In this document: in pieces, positions 24,958-33,680 of the stretch
Layout of the letters: each line of letters opens with the position of its first letter
Position numbering within the stretch: the first letter of the stretch is position 1
Assembly: GCA_052139675.1 (NCBI GenBank)
Contig: JBKQWE010000076.1
Location: 1 to 54,779 of the forward strand
Origin: JBEKCB01 sp052139675
GTDB taxonomy: Bacteria; Planctomycetota; Brocadiia; CAIUPP01
DNA: 54,779 bases
Direction: 5' to 3'
Notes under the pieces: generated by a model
The model's database searches: none
Seen by the model: the letters and a program-made list of their open reading frames with translations, nothing else
What the model was told of the DNA's origin: nothing
Position numbers and translations under genes: made by a program

Positions 24958-25101
24958 TGGGGCGTACGACGGAAGGCGGATGCGGGGCAGCCGAGGCCGG
25001 AGGTTCCTGGCGTTTCGCTTCACCAAGGTGACCGCGCCCCGGCCTTCGACGGCATCTTCATGCGCTATCACTCGATAATGGTCACGGCGGCGTACGCTTG
25101 T

Positions 25102-25203
25102 CGTCATTCCCGCGAAAGCCCTTCGGCCGTGAGCTCAGGGCCGAACGGCGGGAATCCACTTGTTGGCGCGGTCTTCTGGATTCCCGCTTTCGCGGGAATG
25201 ACA
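25102..25203. repeat. Composite ATTCCCGC-type inverted repeat
   Basis: GTCATTCCCGCGAAAG at 25102 and its complement near 25188-25203 flank about 75 bp with a further inner hairpin (CCCTTCGGCCGTGAG...). It is related to the inner modules of the two MITE copies but lacks their terminal TTGAAAAA repeats. Confidence 0.7.
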
Positions 25204-25238
25204 ACGTAGCCGTATCCGCTTCTTGGTGAAACGCTACA

Positions 25239-26714
25239 CTAGGGGCCAGGCGCCGACGTTGCTTCGGGGGCGGCTGTGGTCGCCGGCGCAGATGTCCCAG
25301 CGGGCGCGGGCGAAACCTGCCCTTCGCGCAACGCGCGCAGCCTGTCCGCCTGCCACACTTCCGTATTGGGGTGAGCGCCCAGCCACGCAATCCAGAACAT
25401 CGCCTCGGTCAGCACCGGGTTGCCGTCGGCGTCTTTTGCGCTGAGGATCAGCGTGTCCGGGTTGAACTGCAGCGTGAGCTTGCGGTCGCCGACGGTGTCT
25501 TCAAACGGCCCCGGTTTTTCCCGCAGGAGCGCAGGCAGGTAGGCCTTGGCCGCTTTGCCTTGGGAATCGGTTATGCCGAAGACGCTCGCCTTGGGGAAGA
25601 ACGGGTTCTTCTCCACGTCCAGACCATACACGGGATGCGGAAGCACGGGGTTCTGCGGATTCAGATAATCCGCCGGCACGGCCATGGTGCCATCGTAGTT
25701 GAACGGCTGCACCGGTTTCGTCCCGGCGAGGACGGTGGTATCCGGGTTGATGGTTTTCCACGTTTTCCACGTCACAAGCTCAGCCTGAATCGGCCTGAGC
25801 CGGGCCCCGGCGCGCTCGCCGGCGATGCAAAGATGCAGCGTCGGCGACCAGAGAGAAAACTTCTCGATCGTCTTTCCATCCGCAGCCGAGTCGGTGTCCT
25901 TGCTGTACATCACGATGGCGCCCTGGTACACCAGGCCGGCCGATCCGAACGTCAATTGATCGCGGTACAGGGCGCTCGGCGCGCTGGCCGGAGCGCTCCA
26001 GACCACGACGATCGGCTCGCCGCCCAGCGTGTCGTTGATCACGTCGTGATAGTTCATGAACTTGACCGGATAGGCGCGCGCTTCCGCGCCGACCTTGACG
26101 CCGATGACCGGAATTCTGTCCGGCAGGACGTCCATCGTCACCTCAGCCGCCGGCTTCAGGACCATCTCAAGATGTGAGTCCACTCCCAGCGGCGGGAACA
26201 TGTCCATGAAAAGGGCCTGCTCCTGCCGATTCGGCCCAAAAATCATCCGCCGCTGCAGCATCTCCGGCTTGACGCCTTCAGCCAATTTCGTGACATCGAA
26301 CAGGGTTCCCGGAGTCATCCCGTCGGAGGCCTGCCCGTTCTCTTTCGGAGCGGCCGGGACAGCGGGCATCGCCACGAGGAAGGTTTTCCCGCCCGCGGTG
26401 AACATTTCGCCCTGAATCTCCATCTCGCGCACGTGAAGCATCAGCGCGTAGCGCTGCGTCGGCGTCAAGGCGGGCCCGGAAGGCGCGGGGCCTTCCCTGG
26501 ACGCGGATTCCTGCGGCGCGGGTTCGGCCGGCGGCTTGGAAATCCATTTCTTGTTCGCGTAGATCGCGATCAGAAAGAGCACCGCCAAGCAGATCACGAC
26601 GACCAGCCGCCAATCGAGCTTCGACTGGGCCGGGGGCGGCGTCGGCGGCTCGGGCGGAGCGGCAGGCGCCGGCGATGGCTGCTCCGGGTCCTGCGGCGCG
26701 GGAATTTCAGACAT
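25239..26714 (-). CDS. DUF3179 domain membrane-anchored protein
   Basis: This 491-residue protein has a Pro-rich N-terminal cytoplasmic tail, a membrane anchor (WRLVVVICLAVLFLIAIYA) and then a DUF3179 domain. The domain shows DRIPVIGVKVGAEARAYPV, YHDVINDTLGGEPIVVVW, FGSAGLVYQGAIVMYSK, SLWSPTLHLCIAG and LVTWKTWKTINPDT. These are the canonical strands of DUF3179, a conserved exported domain of unknown function. The start at 26714 follows AAAGGAG. The C-terminus is an Ala/Pro/Thr-rich tail. It is downstream of the hexuloisomerase gene by 14 bp, so probably co-transcribed, but I see no functional link. Confidence 0.82.
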   Translation of the reverse strand: MSEIPAPQDPEQPSPAPAAPPEPPTPPPAQSKLDWRLVVVICLAVLFLIAIYANKKWISKPPAEPAPQESASREGPAPSGPALTPTQRYALMLHVREMEIQGEMFTAGGKTFLVAMPAVPAAPKENGQASDGMTPGTLFDVTKLAEGVKPEMLQRRMIFGPNRQEQALFMDMFPPLGVDSHLEMVLKPAAEVTMDVLPDRIPVIGVKVGAEARAYPVKFMNYHDVINDTLGGEPIVVVWSAPASAPSALYRDQLTFGSAGLVYQGAIVMYSKDTDSAADGKTIEKFSLWSPTLHLCIAGERAGARLRPIQAELVTWKTWKTINPDTTVLAGTKPVQPFNYDGTMAVPADYLNPQNPVLPHPVYGLDVEKNPFFPKASVFGITDSQGKAAKAYLPALLREKPGPFEDTVGDRKLTLQFNPDTLILSAKDADGNPVLTEAMFWIAWLGAHPNTEVWQADRLRALREGQVSPAPAGTSAPATTAAPEATSAPGP

Positions 26715-26728
26715 GGGGCTCCTTTCAA

Positions 26729-27355
26729 TCACTCGATATTGGCGTGTCTCTTCGCGAGCTTCTTCGTGGTCAAGCGCAGGCGATCCATGAGGACCAGGAC
26801 GAGCGTATCCATCAGCAGCAGCGTGGCCTGCTCGAACAGCGAACCGGGCGGCTGGCGCGTCGTCTGATGGCGATTGACTTCGCCCTTGGTCGGCGCGGGG
26901 ACGACGACGACGATGTCGGCCATCGCGGCAATGCGCGCCTCGGGATGGGCGGTGATCGTCGCCAGGCGGGCGCCGGCCTCCTTGGCGGCCGCGGCGACGT
27001 GGTACACGAAGCGCGTCTGCCCCGTGCCGGAATTGACCAGGCACAGGTCGTGGCGGGTGATGGGCGGCGTGGTGGTCTCGCCGACGAAATACGCGTCCAT
27101 CCCGAGGTGCATCAGGCGCACGGCGAAGGTCCGGCTGACGTGCCCGGTGCGGCCCTGGCCGTAGATGAAAATCCTGCGAGCACGCAGAAGCGCCTGCGCC
27201 AGTTCATCCACGCTCCGCACGTCCACTTCGTTCAGCACGGATTGCAGCTCAGAGATGATGCCCTGGAGTCTGCTTCTGAAGAGTCGGGTCAAAAGGGGAA
27301 AACTCCCGCGCAAAAGCCTGGAGAGCCGGCACTCGTGAGAAGTTGATTTTATCAC
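26729..27355 (-). CDS. hxlB: SIS-domain 6-phospho-3-hexuloisomerase-like protein
   Basis: This protein has an SIS fold with LQSVLNEVDVRSVDELAQALLRA, IFIYGQGRTGHVSRTFAVRLMHLGMDAYFVGETTTPPI, LCLVNSGTGQTRFV, LATITAHPEARIAAMADIVVVV and PPGSLFEQATLLLMDTLVLVLM in consecutive segments. These are the family features of 6-phospho-3-hexuloisomerase (GrSxH/V and T-G-Q-T strand). The enzyme normally interconverts hexulose-6-phosphate and fructose-6-phosphate in the ribulose monophosphate pathway. No hexulose-phosphate synthase is in the window. The start is uncertain: the first ~25 residues are not typical and a start further in is possible. Confidence 0.78.
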   Translation of the reverse strand: MIKSTSHECRLSRLLRGSFPLLTRLFRSRLQGIISELQSVLNEVDVRSVDELAQALLRARRIFIYGQGRTGHVSRTFAVRLMHLGMDAYFVGETTTPPITRHDLCLVNSGTGQTRFVYHVAAAAKEAGARLATITAHPEARIAAMADIVVVVPAPTKGEVNRHQTTRQPPGSLFEQATLLLMDTLVLVLMDRLRLTTKKLAKRHANIE

Positions 27356-27445
27356 GCAGGCGGAGGCCGCGTCAAGGAAGGGAACCTTCCGGCGCCCTAT
27401 ACCTGCTTTCCGGCGTGTGATCGAATGCGGCCGTTTCGTCGTCCG

Positions 27446-28210
27446 CTACGGAGCGCCCTTGTCCGCGTCCTTCCTGATGCTTTCTCTGCGGGCGACGAGG
27501 TTCGCGGAAACCTCGGCCCCGTCCAGCAGCACGCGGCCCATGGGATCCCGAACCGGAGCCACAGAAATCCCGAGAGCGTTCAGCTCCGTTTCCAACCTGC
27601 TCGATTGCGCCTGCAAGTCATCCGCAAGCAGGCCCAACTCCTCTTTCTCGGAAGGCGCCAGCGGCGTATTTAACTGCCAGGGATCGCCCTCGCCCCCGGC
27701 TTTCTCTGCAGACTGGGTTGCCCTCTCTTCCTCATCGAGCACTTCCCTTCGAAGCGCATACTCGAAGTCGGTCACCGGCTCATAGCTGTCAATCTTCATC
27801 AGCACTTCGCGCGCCCGGAGGCGCCGCTCCCGCACGCGCGCGTCCCGGTATCGTCTGACGATCTCCTCCAATTTGCCGATCTCGATGAGCTGCGCATCCA
27901 GCCCCGCCTGCTGCGCCGGCGTCAGCGCGGGACTATTGCCTTCTTCGGTGGTGCCCAGCACGCCCTGTCGTCTCAGCGCGATCGCAATGCAGATTGCGCT
28001 GAGCAATACGATCACGGCCAGGACGCCCCAGATCGCCTTGGAACGGGGCGGCTTGGGACCCGCGGCGAGCGGCGTCGGAGGAATTTCGATCGGCGGAAAC
28101 GGAATGGTGATGGCGCCGCCGCAGACCGGACATCGTCCATGCCTGCCCGCTTTGCTTTGGGGCACCTTGAGGTACGTTTCGCACCGCGGACATTTGAGCT
28201 CGATCACCAT
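27446..28210 (-). CDS. Zinc-ribbon single-pass membrane protein of unknown function
   Basis: This 254-residue protein starts MVIELKCPRCETYLKVPQSK and continues AGRHGRCPVCGGAITIPFPP, a CxxC...CxxC zinc ribbon. A Pro-rich linker and a membrane helix (AIWGVLAVIVLLSAICIAIAL) come next, followed by a charged helical region with coiled-coil character (QLIEIGKLEEIVRRYRDARV). No enzymatic motif is present. Such zinc-ribbon/TM proteins are common in Planctomycetota-like genomes. It is distinct from, but similar in design to, the protein at 31815-32561. Confidence 0.65.
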   Translation of the reverse strand: MVIELKCPRCETYLKVPQSKAGRHGRCPVCGGAITIPFPPIEIPPTPLAAGPKPPRSKAIWGVLAVIVLLSAICIAIALRRQGVLGTTEEGNSPALTPAQQAGLDAQLIEIGKLEEIVRRYRDARVRERRLRAREVLMKIDSYEPVTDFEYALRREVLDEEERATQSAEKAGGEGDPWQLNTPLAPSEKEELGLLADDLQAQSSRLETELNALGISVAPVRDPMGRVLLDGAEVSANLVARRESIRKDADKGAP

Positions 28211-28610
28211 CGGCGTTCATATCTCGCAGGACGCAAGTAACTCTATCATGGTCTCCGTGGTTGTGCAAGAACATAGCAGTCGGATTCGGGTGCTTTCTCG
28301 CGCGTCCGCCCATCCTGCGTCTGCTTTGGAATTTGTTTCAACAAGCGCCAAATCAGGCCGGCTTTTGTAATAAATTGAACCAAGTGGCTCAGCCGCAGGC
28401 ATGCGCCATGGGCCGGCTCCTCGCTTGCGTGCCAGGCAGAGAATGATCGTTACTCATGATGTGGCAATGTGTTATGTTCGCAGGCTAATGAGCGCCGACT
28501 GCACCGGCGCTTGAACTCATCGCGGCGGCACGGAGATTGCTTTACCTGAACGAAGTTGCTTGTCGAAGCGGACAATCTATCGGCTGATTCTTCAGAGGAG
28601 CATTCAGACG
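28211..28610. other. 400-bp divergent intergenic region
   Basis: I see no gene. A 7-bp-stem hairpin with arms AGCGCCG (28491-28497) and CGGCGCT (28505-28511) lies about 100 bp upstream of the PilZ-like gene. The rest is unremarkable and AT-richer than the flanks. Confidence 0.4.
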
Positions 28611-29195
28611 ATGAGTTCGAATGAGCTGCCGACGGAAGAGGTAATCATTTCTCTGAAGCCCGTCGAAGCCGTCGCCATGGAGCAGCATCTGCCTCCCGCC
28701 GGACCCTCTCTCAAGCAACGCCTGACAGAGCGGTTTGCCATGCCCGGCTCGCTGGTGATCTGCCGCCACCGGACCATCATCGGAACATGGAAAGCCTGCA
28801 ATGCGCCCTTCCACGTCTATAACCTCGGCATGGGCGGATTGAATTTCTGGAATCACGGCAAGAGTCCCAAGGCGGGCGCCAAGATGAAGCTGACCCTCCT
28901 CGTGCCGAATTTGAATCCCATAGACGTCGTCGCCGTCGTGGTCTGGAGCAAAGCGATGCCGCGTCCCGACGGCAGCGACGCCGCCGACCAGTACACCCAC
29001 ATCACCGGCGTCAAGTTCGTGGACTACGATGCCGGAGCCTGGGCGGTGCTGCGCAAGATTCACCAGATTGCCACCGCCCACTCGCAGAGCGCCCCGCAGC
29101 CGGCGGCCGCCCAGTCTCATAACCTGCCTGCAAAATCTCCGGCATCCGCACCGCGACAAGCCGCAGCTCCCGGTATCGCAGCTATTCGCAAATGA
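28611..29195 (+). CDS. PilZ-like domain protein
   Basis: This 194-residue protein has a central beta-barrel-like stretch: MPGSLVICRHRTIIGTWKAC, FHVYNLGMGGLNFW, KAGAKMKLTLLVPN, IDVVAVVVWSKAM and YTHITGVKFVDYDAGAWAVL. The G-M-G-G-L motif after a short strand and the W-S/K then G-V-x-F pattern resemble PilZ domains. However, the usual RxxxR cyclic-di-GMP-binding motif is not obvious in the N-terminal part. The C-terminal ~45 residues are low-complexity Ala/Pro/Gln. The start at 28611 follows AGAGGAG. It may be a degenerate PilZ adaptor; confidence in the family is moderate. Confidence 0.6.
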   Translation: MSSNELPTEEVIISLKPVEAVAMEQHLPPAGPSLKQRLTERFAMPGSLVICRHRTIIGTWKACNAPFHVYNLGMGGLNFWNHGKSPKAGAKMKLTLLVPNLNPIDVVAVVVWSKAMPRPDGSDAADQYTHITGVKFVDYDAGAWAVLRKIHQIATAHSQSAPQPAAAQSHNLPAKSPASAPRQAAAPGIAAIRK

Positions 29196-29259
29196 GACCG
29201 CTCGCAGCGTGCCCATCCCATAATCAGTAGCGCCTGACGGCGTCACTGCAAGCCGATCT

Positions 29260-29289
29260 TTGACAAATCGCCCTGTTTCCTGATAAAAT
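29260..29289 (+). promoter_or_regulatory. Promoter of argG
   Basis: TTGACA (29260-29265) and TAAAAT (29284-29289) are separated by 18 bp, about 56 bp before the argG ATG. Confidence 0.55.
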
Positions 29290-29345
29290 CACAATTTACC
29301 GTTTTCCCGAAGCAGCATCGCCGTGGACCCGGAGGTTCCCATACT

Positions 29346-30572
29346 ATGGTGAAGCTCGTCCTCGCGTATTCCGGCGGATTGGATACATCCGTCATCCTTC
29401 ACTGGCTGCGGACGCGGAAGCATTTCGACGTGATCGCTTTCGCGGCCGACCTGGGCCAGGGAGACGACCTGAAGCGCACAGCCAAGCGCGCGCTCGCCAC
29501 GGGCGCCTCGGCTGTATTCGTCCAGGACCTGTGCGCGCCCTTCGTGCAGGACTACGTCTTTCCCGCCCTCCAGGCCAACGCGGTCTATGAGAACGGTTAT
29601 CCGCTGAACACGGCGCTCGGGCGTCCGCTGATCGCGCAGGAACTGGTGCGCATCGCCCTCAAGCACAAGTGCGCCACGGTCGCGCACGGCTGCACCGCCA
29701 AGGGCAACGACCAGGTCCGTTTCGAGGCCGGCGTCGCCGCGCTCGCACCCCACCTGAAGGTCCTCGCGCCGGTCCGCGAATGGGAATTCAAAAGCCGCGA
29801 GGAAGAGGTGGACTACGCTCTCAAGCACCATATCGAAGTGCCCGTCACGCGCAAATCGCCCTACTCGATTGACCGCAACCTCTGGGGCGCCAGCATCGAG
29901 TGCGGCGAGCTTGAAGATCCCTGGCGCGCGCCGCCGGCCGACGCGTACCTGATGACCCGCCCGCCCGAGGCGGCGCCCGACCGGGCGGTCGAGATCGAGA
30001 TCGCCTTCGAGGGCGGCATTCCCGTCGCGCTCGACGGCCGCGCGACCGGCGGGGTCAAGCTGATTCAAACGCTCAACGAAGTCGGCGGTGAGCACGCGGT
30101 CGGCCGGCTGGACATGATCGAGAACCGCGTTGTCGGCATCAAGTCGCGCGAGGTCTACGAGGCCCCCGCCGCGACGATCCTGCTCGCCGCGCACCGCGGA
30201 CTCGAGGAGATCACGCTGAGCCGCGACGTGGCCCGGCAGAAGACCTATCTCTCGCAGATCTTCAGCGACATCATCTATTCCGGCCGCTGGTTCACCGACC
30301 TGCGCGAAGCGCTGGTGGCCTTCATGGGCGTCACGCAGAAGTACGTCACCGGCACGGTGCGCATCCGGCTCTACAAGGGCCAGTGCGTCGTCGCCGGCCG
30401 GCGCTCGCCGTATTCGCTCTACGAGAAAAAACTCGCCACGTACGGCGCCGGCGACGCGTTCCAGCACGCCGCCGCCCGGGGCTTCCTGGAGATCTTCAAC
30501 CTCGACATCAAAGCGCAGGGTTTCCGGCGCGAACGATACCTGGCGGGCCGCGGCAAAGGGCGGAAAGCATGA
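29346..30572 (+). CDS. argG: Argininosuccinate synthase
   Basis: This 408-residue protein begins VKLVLAYSGGLDTSVILHWL (PP-loop ATP-binding motif). It contains YENGYPLNTALGRPLIAQEL, ATVAHGCTAKGNDQVRFE, TRKSPYSIDRNLWG and GVKLIQTLNEVGGEHAVGRLDMIENRVVGIKSREVYEAPAATIL in pieces, all diagnostic of ArgG. It ligates citrulline and aspartate using ATP. Length is normal. The stop overlaps the cinA start (ATGA), so the two are coupled. argC and argJ lie 10 kb downstream as a separate unit. Confidence 0.97.
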   Translation: MVKLVLAYSGGLDTSVILHWLRTRKHFDVIAFAADLGQGDDLKRTAKRALATGASAVFVQDLCAPFVQDYVFPALQANAVYENGYPLNTALGRPLIAQELVRIALKHKCATVAHGCTAKGNDQVRFEAGVAALAPHLKVLAPVREWEFKSREEEVDYALKHHIEVPVTRKSPYSIDRNLWGASIECGELEDPWRAPPADAYLMTRPPEAAPDRAVEIEIAFEGGIPVALDGRATGGVKLIQTLNEVGGEHAVGRLDMIENRVVGIKSREVYEAPAATILLAAHRGLEEITLSRDVARQKTYLSQIFSDIIYSGRWFTDLREALVAFMGVTQKYVTGTVRIRLYKGQCVVAGRRSPYSLYEKKLATYGAGDAFQHAAARGFLEIFNLDIKAQGFRRERYLAGRGKGRKA

Positions 30573-31822
30573 ACGCCGAGGTGCTCTCGATCGGCAGCGA
30601 GTTGATGGCTGGGCGCATCGCCGACACGAACGCGGCGTATCTTTCCGAACAACTCCAGTTGCTCGGCTTCGACGTCGTCCGGCACACCACCGTGGGCGAC
30701 CGCCGGCCGGACATCCGCGCGGCGATTGCGGAGATTGCGCCGCGGGCCGATCTGGTTCTCGTGACCGGCGGCCTGGGGCCGACGCGCGACGATCCCACCC
30801 GCGAATGCTTCGCTGCCGTATGCGGCGTGGAGCTGGTCGAAGACCCCGAGAGCACGCGCCGTATCCGCGAGATGTTCGCCGCCCGCCACGCTCCGGTCGG
30901 CCCTTCCAACCTCATCCAGGCCTATTTCCCGCGCGGCGGCGAGGTGCTGCGCAACTCGACCGGCACCGCGGCGGGATTCGCCGTCCGGCTCGGCCGGTGC
31001 CGCTTCTTCTGCATGCCCGGCGTGCCCTCCGAGATGAAAGTGATGTTCCGCGAATCGGTCGAGCCGCAACTGCGCTCCGCCGCCGACCGCGCCACGCTGG
31101 TGCGGTCGCTGCACATCTTCGGCCTGGGCGAATCCACGGTCGGCGAGCGGCTCTTCGACCTGATGGCCGAAGACCACAACCCGCAAGTGGCCACGCAGGT
31201 GCGTGACGGCCTCATCACGCTGCGCCTGACCGCGACGGACTCCGGCGAGGCCGCCGCGCGCCGGCGCCTGGACGAGGCGGAAACGCAGGTTCGCGCCCGC
31301 CTCGGGAACACCATCTTCGGCGCCGACGAGACGGCCACGCTCCAGGCCGCCGTCGCGGCGCTCCTCCAGCGGACCGGGCTGAAAGTCGCCCTCGCCGAAT
31401 CCTGCACCGGCGGCGAAATCTCCGCGCGCCTGACCGACGTTCCGGGCATCAGCGCCTTTCTGCTGGAATCGGCGGTGACCTACAGCAACGAGTCGAAGAT
31501 CCGCCGGCTGGGAGTGCCGCCCGAGGTGATTCAGCGCGAAGGCGCCGTGAGCGCCGCGACCGCCGAGGCGATGGCGCGCGGCATGCGCGCGACTTCCGGC
31601 GCCGATGTCGCCCTGGGGATCACCGGCATCGCCGGGCCGGACGGCGGAACGGCGGCCAAGCCGGTCGGGCTCGTTTATCTGGCGCTGGCCGACGCGGCCG
31701 GCGCGCGCGCGGAGGAAGCTCATTTCCGCGGGACGCGGCAGCAGATCAAGGACCGCGCCGCCAAGAGCGGCCTGAATATGCTGCGGCTTTATCTCGAAGG
31801 GCACACAGCCTCAAATGGGTGA
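30569..31822 (+). CDS. cinA: CinA-family protein (MoCF-like plus nicotinamide amidase domain)
   Basis: This 417-residue protein has an N-terminal COG1058/molybdopterin-binding-like domain (AEVLSIGSELMAGRIADTNAAYLSEQL, LVLVTGGLGPTRDDPTRE) and a C-terminal PncC-type domain (KVALAESCTGGEISARLTDVPG, GITGIAGPDGGTAAKPVGLVY). CinA proteins hydrolyse ADP-ribose and/or deamidate NMN in pyridine nucleotide salvage, and some are linked to competence. The start overlaps the argG stop by 4 bp. The stop overlaps the next gene by 8 bp. Confidence 0.93.
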   Translation: MNAEVLSIGSELMAGRIADTNAAYLSEQLQLLGFDVVRHTTVGDRRPDIRAAIAEIAPRADLVLVTGGLGPTRDDPTRECFAAVCGVELVEDPESTRRIREMFAARHAPVGPSNLIQAYFPRGGEVLRNSTGTAAGFAVRLGRCRFFCMPGVPSEMKVMFRESVEPQLRSAADRATLVRSLHIFGLGESTVGERLFDLMAEDHNPQVATQVRDGLITLRLTATDSGEAAARRRLDEAETQVRARLGNTIFGADETATLQAAVAALLQRTGLKVALAESCTGGEISARLTDVPGISAFLLESAVTYSNESKIRRLGVPPEVIQREGAVSAATAEAMARGMRATSGADVALGITGIAGPDGGTAAKPVGLVYLALADAAGARAEEAHFRGTRQQIKDRAAKSGLNMLRLYLEGHTASNG

Positions 31823-32561
31823 GAAAACAGACGACGGGAAAGTTCGCGTCCGCTGCACCGGCTGCGGCAAGAAGGTCAAGTACCCCGCGAATCACCCGGG
31901 CGGCACGTTCCGCTGCCCCATCTGCCATACGGTCATGGTCGCGCCGCTGGACGGCGCCGACGAGCTGACCCTCGAAGAGGAGTCCCACTCCGGCATCATC
32001 TCCGCCCCGGCGGCGGAGCAGATTCCGAACGGTTCCGATTCGGAGCCCGCGGCCCCGAGCGCGCCGCCTCAGAAACCCCCGGCGCTCGAACGCGTGAACG
32101 CTTTCCTCGTCCGGGAAACCGAGCGCATCGGCCGGCTCTGCGAAGAAGTGGTCTCGAATACGTTCATGCCGGTCGAAGAACAGGCGAGCAAACTGCGGGC
32201 GCTGCGGCACGCCAAGGCGGTGTACTTCAAGCGATATGTCGAAGCGGTTCTGAAGGACCTGGACAACGAACTCGCCGAACTGCGCGACGACCCGGCGTCG
32301 GAAACTGAGACGGGGAAGAGCAAGATCAACCGATTGCTGCTGGAGAAGCGCGCGCTGGTGCTTTTCCTCAACGTCATGTTTGAGCTTCGGCCGGCCGCTT
32401 CGCCCGCTCGGAACGGCGCCACGCCCGATACTCGCGGTAACGCTGCGGCACCGCCCACCACACCTTCTCAGCCAGCCGTTCAAACTCCGCGAAGCACTCC
32501 AGCCGCCGACCCTGCGCCAGGTGGCAAAGGCCCAGGTAGTAATGGGTCTCCGTCATGCTGA
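31815..32561 (+). CDS. Zinc-ribbon hypothetical protein reading into a convergent gene
   Basis: This 248-residue protein has an N-terminal zinc ribbon (VRCTGCGKKVKYPANHPGG, FRCPICHTVMVAPLDG). A helical middle region follows (RVNAFLVRETERIGRLCEEVV, LRALRHAKAVYFKRYVEAVLKDLDNELAELR). The C-terminal ~60 residues are Ala/Pro/Thr-rich with no structure. That tail is encoded in the 188 bp (32374-32561) antisense to the conserved end of the TPR gene, so an original stop may have been lost and the tail is probably non-functional. It overlaps cinA by 8 bp and is the last gene of the argG-cinA unit. Confidence 0.65.
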   Translation: MGEKTDDGKVRVRCTGCGKKVKYPANHPGGTFRCPICHTVMVAPLDGADELTLEEESHSGIISAPAAEQIPNGSDSEPAAPSAPPQKPPALERVNAFLVRETERIGRLCEEVVSNTFMPVEEQASKLRALRHAKAVYFKRYVEAVLKDLDNELAELRDDPASETETGKSKINRLLLEKRALVLFLNVMFELRPAASPARNGATPDTRGNAAAPPTTPSQPAVQTPRSTPAADPAPGGKGPGSNGSPSC

Positions 32562-33492
32562 AGCCGGGCTCGGCGCCGGCGCGGAACCGCTCGAGCGCCT
32601 CGTCAATCCGGCCGAGCGCGTAAAGGACCCTGCCTTCCGCGCGGATGATTTCGGGAGTCGGCGCGGCCGGCGGGTTCTGCGGATCCGCCGCCAGCCGCTT
32701 CGCCTCGCCCAGCTCCCGGGCCGCCTCTTCGAGCCGCTCCGCGTCGGCCAGGTGAGAGGCCAGTTCCACGCGCGCCTCCGGCGACTGGGGCGACTCCACG
32801 ACGCGCTGCTGTGCGGCGCTCAAGGCGGAATCGCGGCACTGCCTCAGCAACTCCGCGCCGGCCGGATGTCCGGGCTGCATCTCCATGACCATTTCGCCGT
32901 AGGAGGAGGCCTTGTCCAGGTCGCCCGCCTTTCGCGCCATCTCGCCGCGCCATAGCGCGTAGCCGATGCGCGGCCTGTCGAGCCACGGCGTGCGCCGCTC
33001 CTTGTCCACCAGGTCCACCGATCGCCCGTGCAGTTCCGTCTCGATCAGCGCGAGCAGTTGCGCGAGGAACGGCGTGGAATCGGGAAGCTCGTCCGGCTTC
33101 AGCCGCTCGCGGGCCTCCTGCGAGCCGGAGGCCCAGTCGTTCAGGATGCGGTAGCTTTGCGCGAGTTCATTGTCGGGGTTCAGCTCGAGCGCGCGGGCGA
33201 ATTCCGCGCGCGCCGGCTCGTATTCCGCCGCCTGGAAGAACGCCTCTCCGGCCAGCAGGTGGAATGCGGCGCTCTCCGGTCGCAGCTCGAGCGCCCGGCG
33301 CAGATGCGGCGCCGCCTCGGCGAACCGGCCCGCCCTCGTCAGCGCCAGCCCCAGGTGCAGCAGCCCGGTCCCGAGGTCCGGATTGCGCCGCACCGCCTCT
33401 TCCAGCACCGCCAGCGCCTCGTCCGACCGGCCCAACGCAGCCAGCCGCGCGCCGTTTCGCACGAGCCGGTCCTGCTCCAGAAGTTCTTCCAA
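32374..33492 (-). CDS. Tetratricopeptide-repeat protein
   Basis: This 372-residue soluble protein has clear TPR units near residues 13-110 (GRSDEALAVLEEAVRRNPDL, GRFAEAAPHLRRALELRPES, AEYEPARAEFARALELNPDN). Further helical pairs follow, ending with IDEALERFRAGAEPGFSMTETHYYLGLCHLAQGRR. No signal peptide or enzymatic domain is seen, so it is probably a protein-protein interaction scaffold. Its 3' end overlaps the convergent zinc-ribbon gene by 188 bp. The TPR pattern persists through the overlap, which supports this frame as the constrained one. Confidence 0.8.
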   Translation of the reverse strand: MEELLEQDRLVRNGARLAALGRSDEALAVLEEAVRRNPDLGTGLLHLGLALTRAGRFAEAAPHLRRALELRPESAAFHLLAGEAFFQAAEYEPARAEFARALELNPDNELAQSYRILNDWASGSQEARERLKPDELPDSTPFLAQLLALIETELHGRSVDLVDKERRTPWLDRPRIGYALWRGEMARKAGDLDKASSYGEMVMEMQPGHPAGAELLRQCRDSALSAAQQRVVESPQSPEARVELASHLADAERLEEAARELGEAKRLAADPQNPPAAPTPEIIRAEGRVLYALGRIDEALERFRAGAEPGFSMTETHYYLGLCHLAQGRRLECFAEFERLAEKVWWAVPQRYREYRAWRRSERAKRPAEAQT

Positions 33493-33548
33493 GTTTCGCC
33501 TTTCTAGCGTGCTGACCCATAAATAATACGCGTAAGTTCAGCCCGCGT

Positions 33549-33645
33549 CATGCTGAGCGTAGCGAAGCATCTAACACCACAAACTGTAGCCGGCGCGCCG
33601 CGTATGAGATTCCTCGCTCCGCTCGGAATGACCCCGCATCATGCA
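33549..33645. repeat. Dispersed inverted repeat (TCATTCCGAGCGGAGCGAGG family)
   Basis: The left half reads TCATGCTGAGCGTAGCGAAG at 33549 and the right half ends CTCCGCTCGGAATGA near 33645, an inverted pair. This type of repeat is widespread in intergenic regions of environmental genomes. It lies between the ceramidase-like and TPR genes. Confidence 0.65.
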
Positions 33646-33680
33646 ACTTATTTCCGGGGTGCCAGACTGGCTTGCATTCC

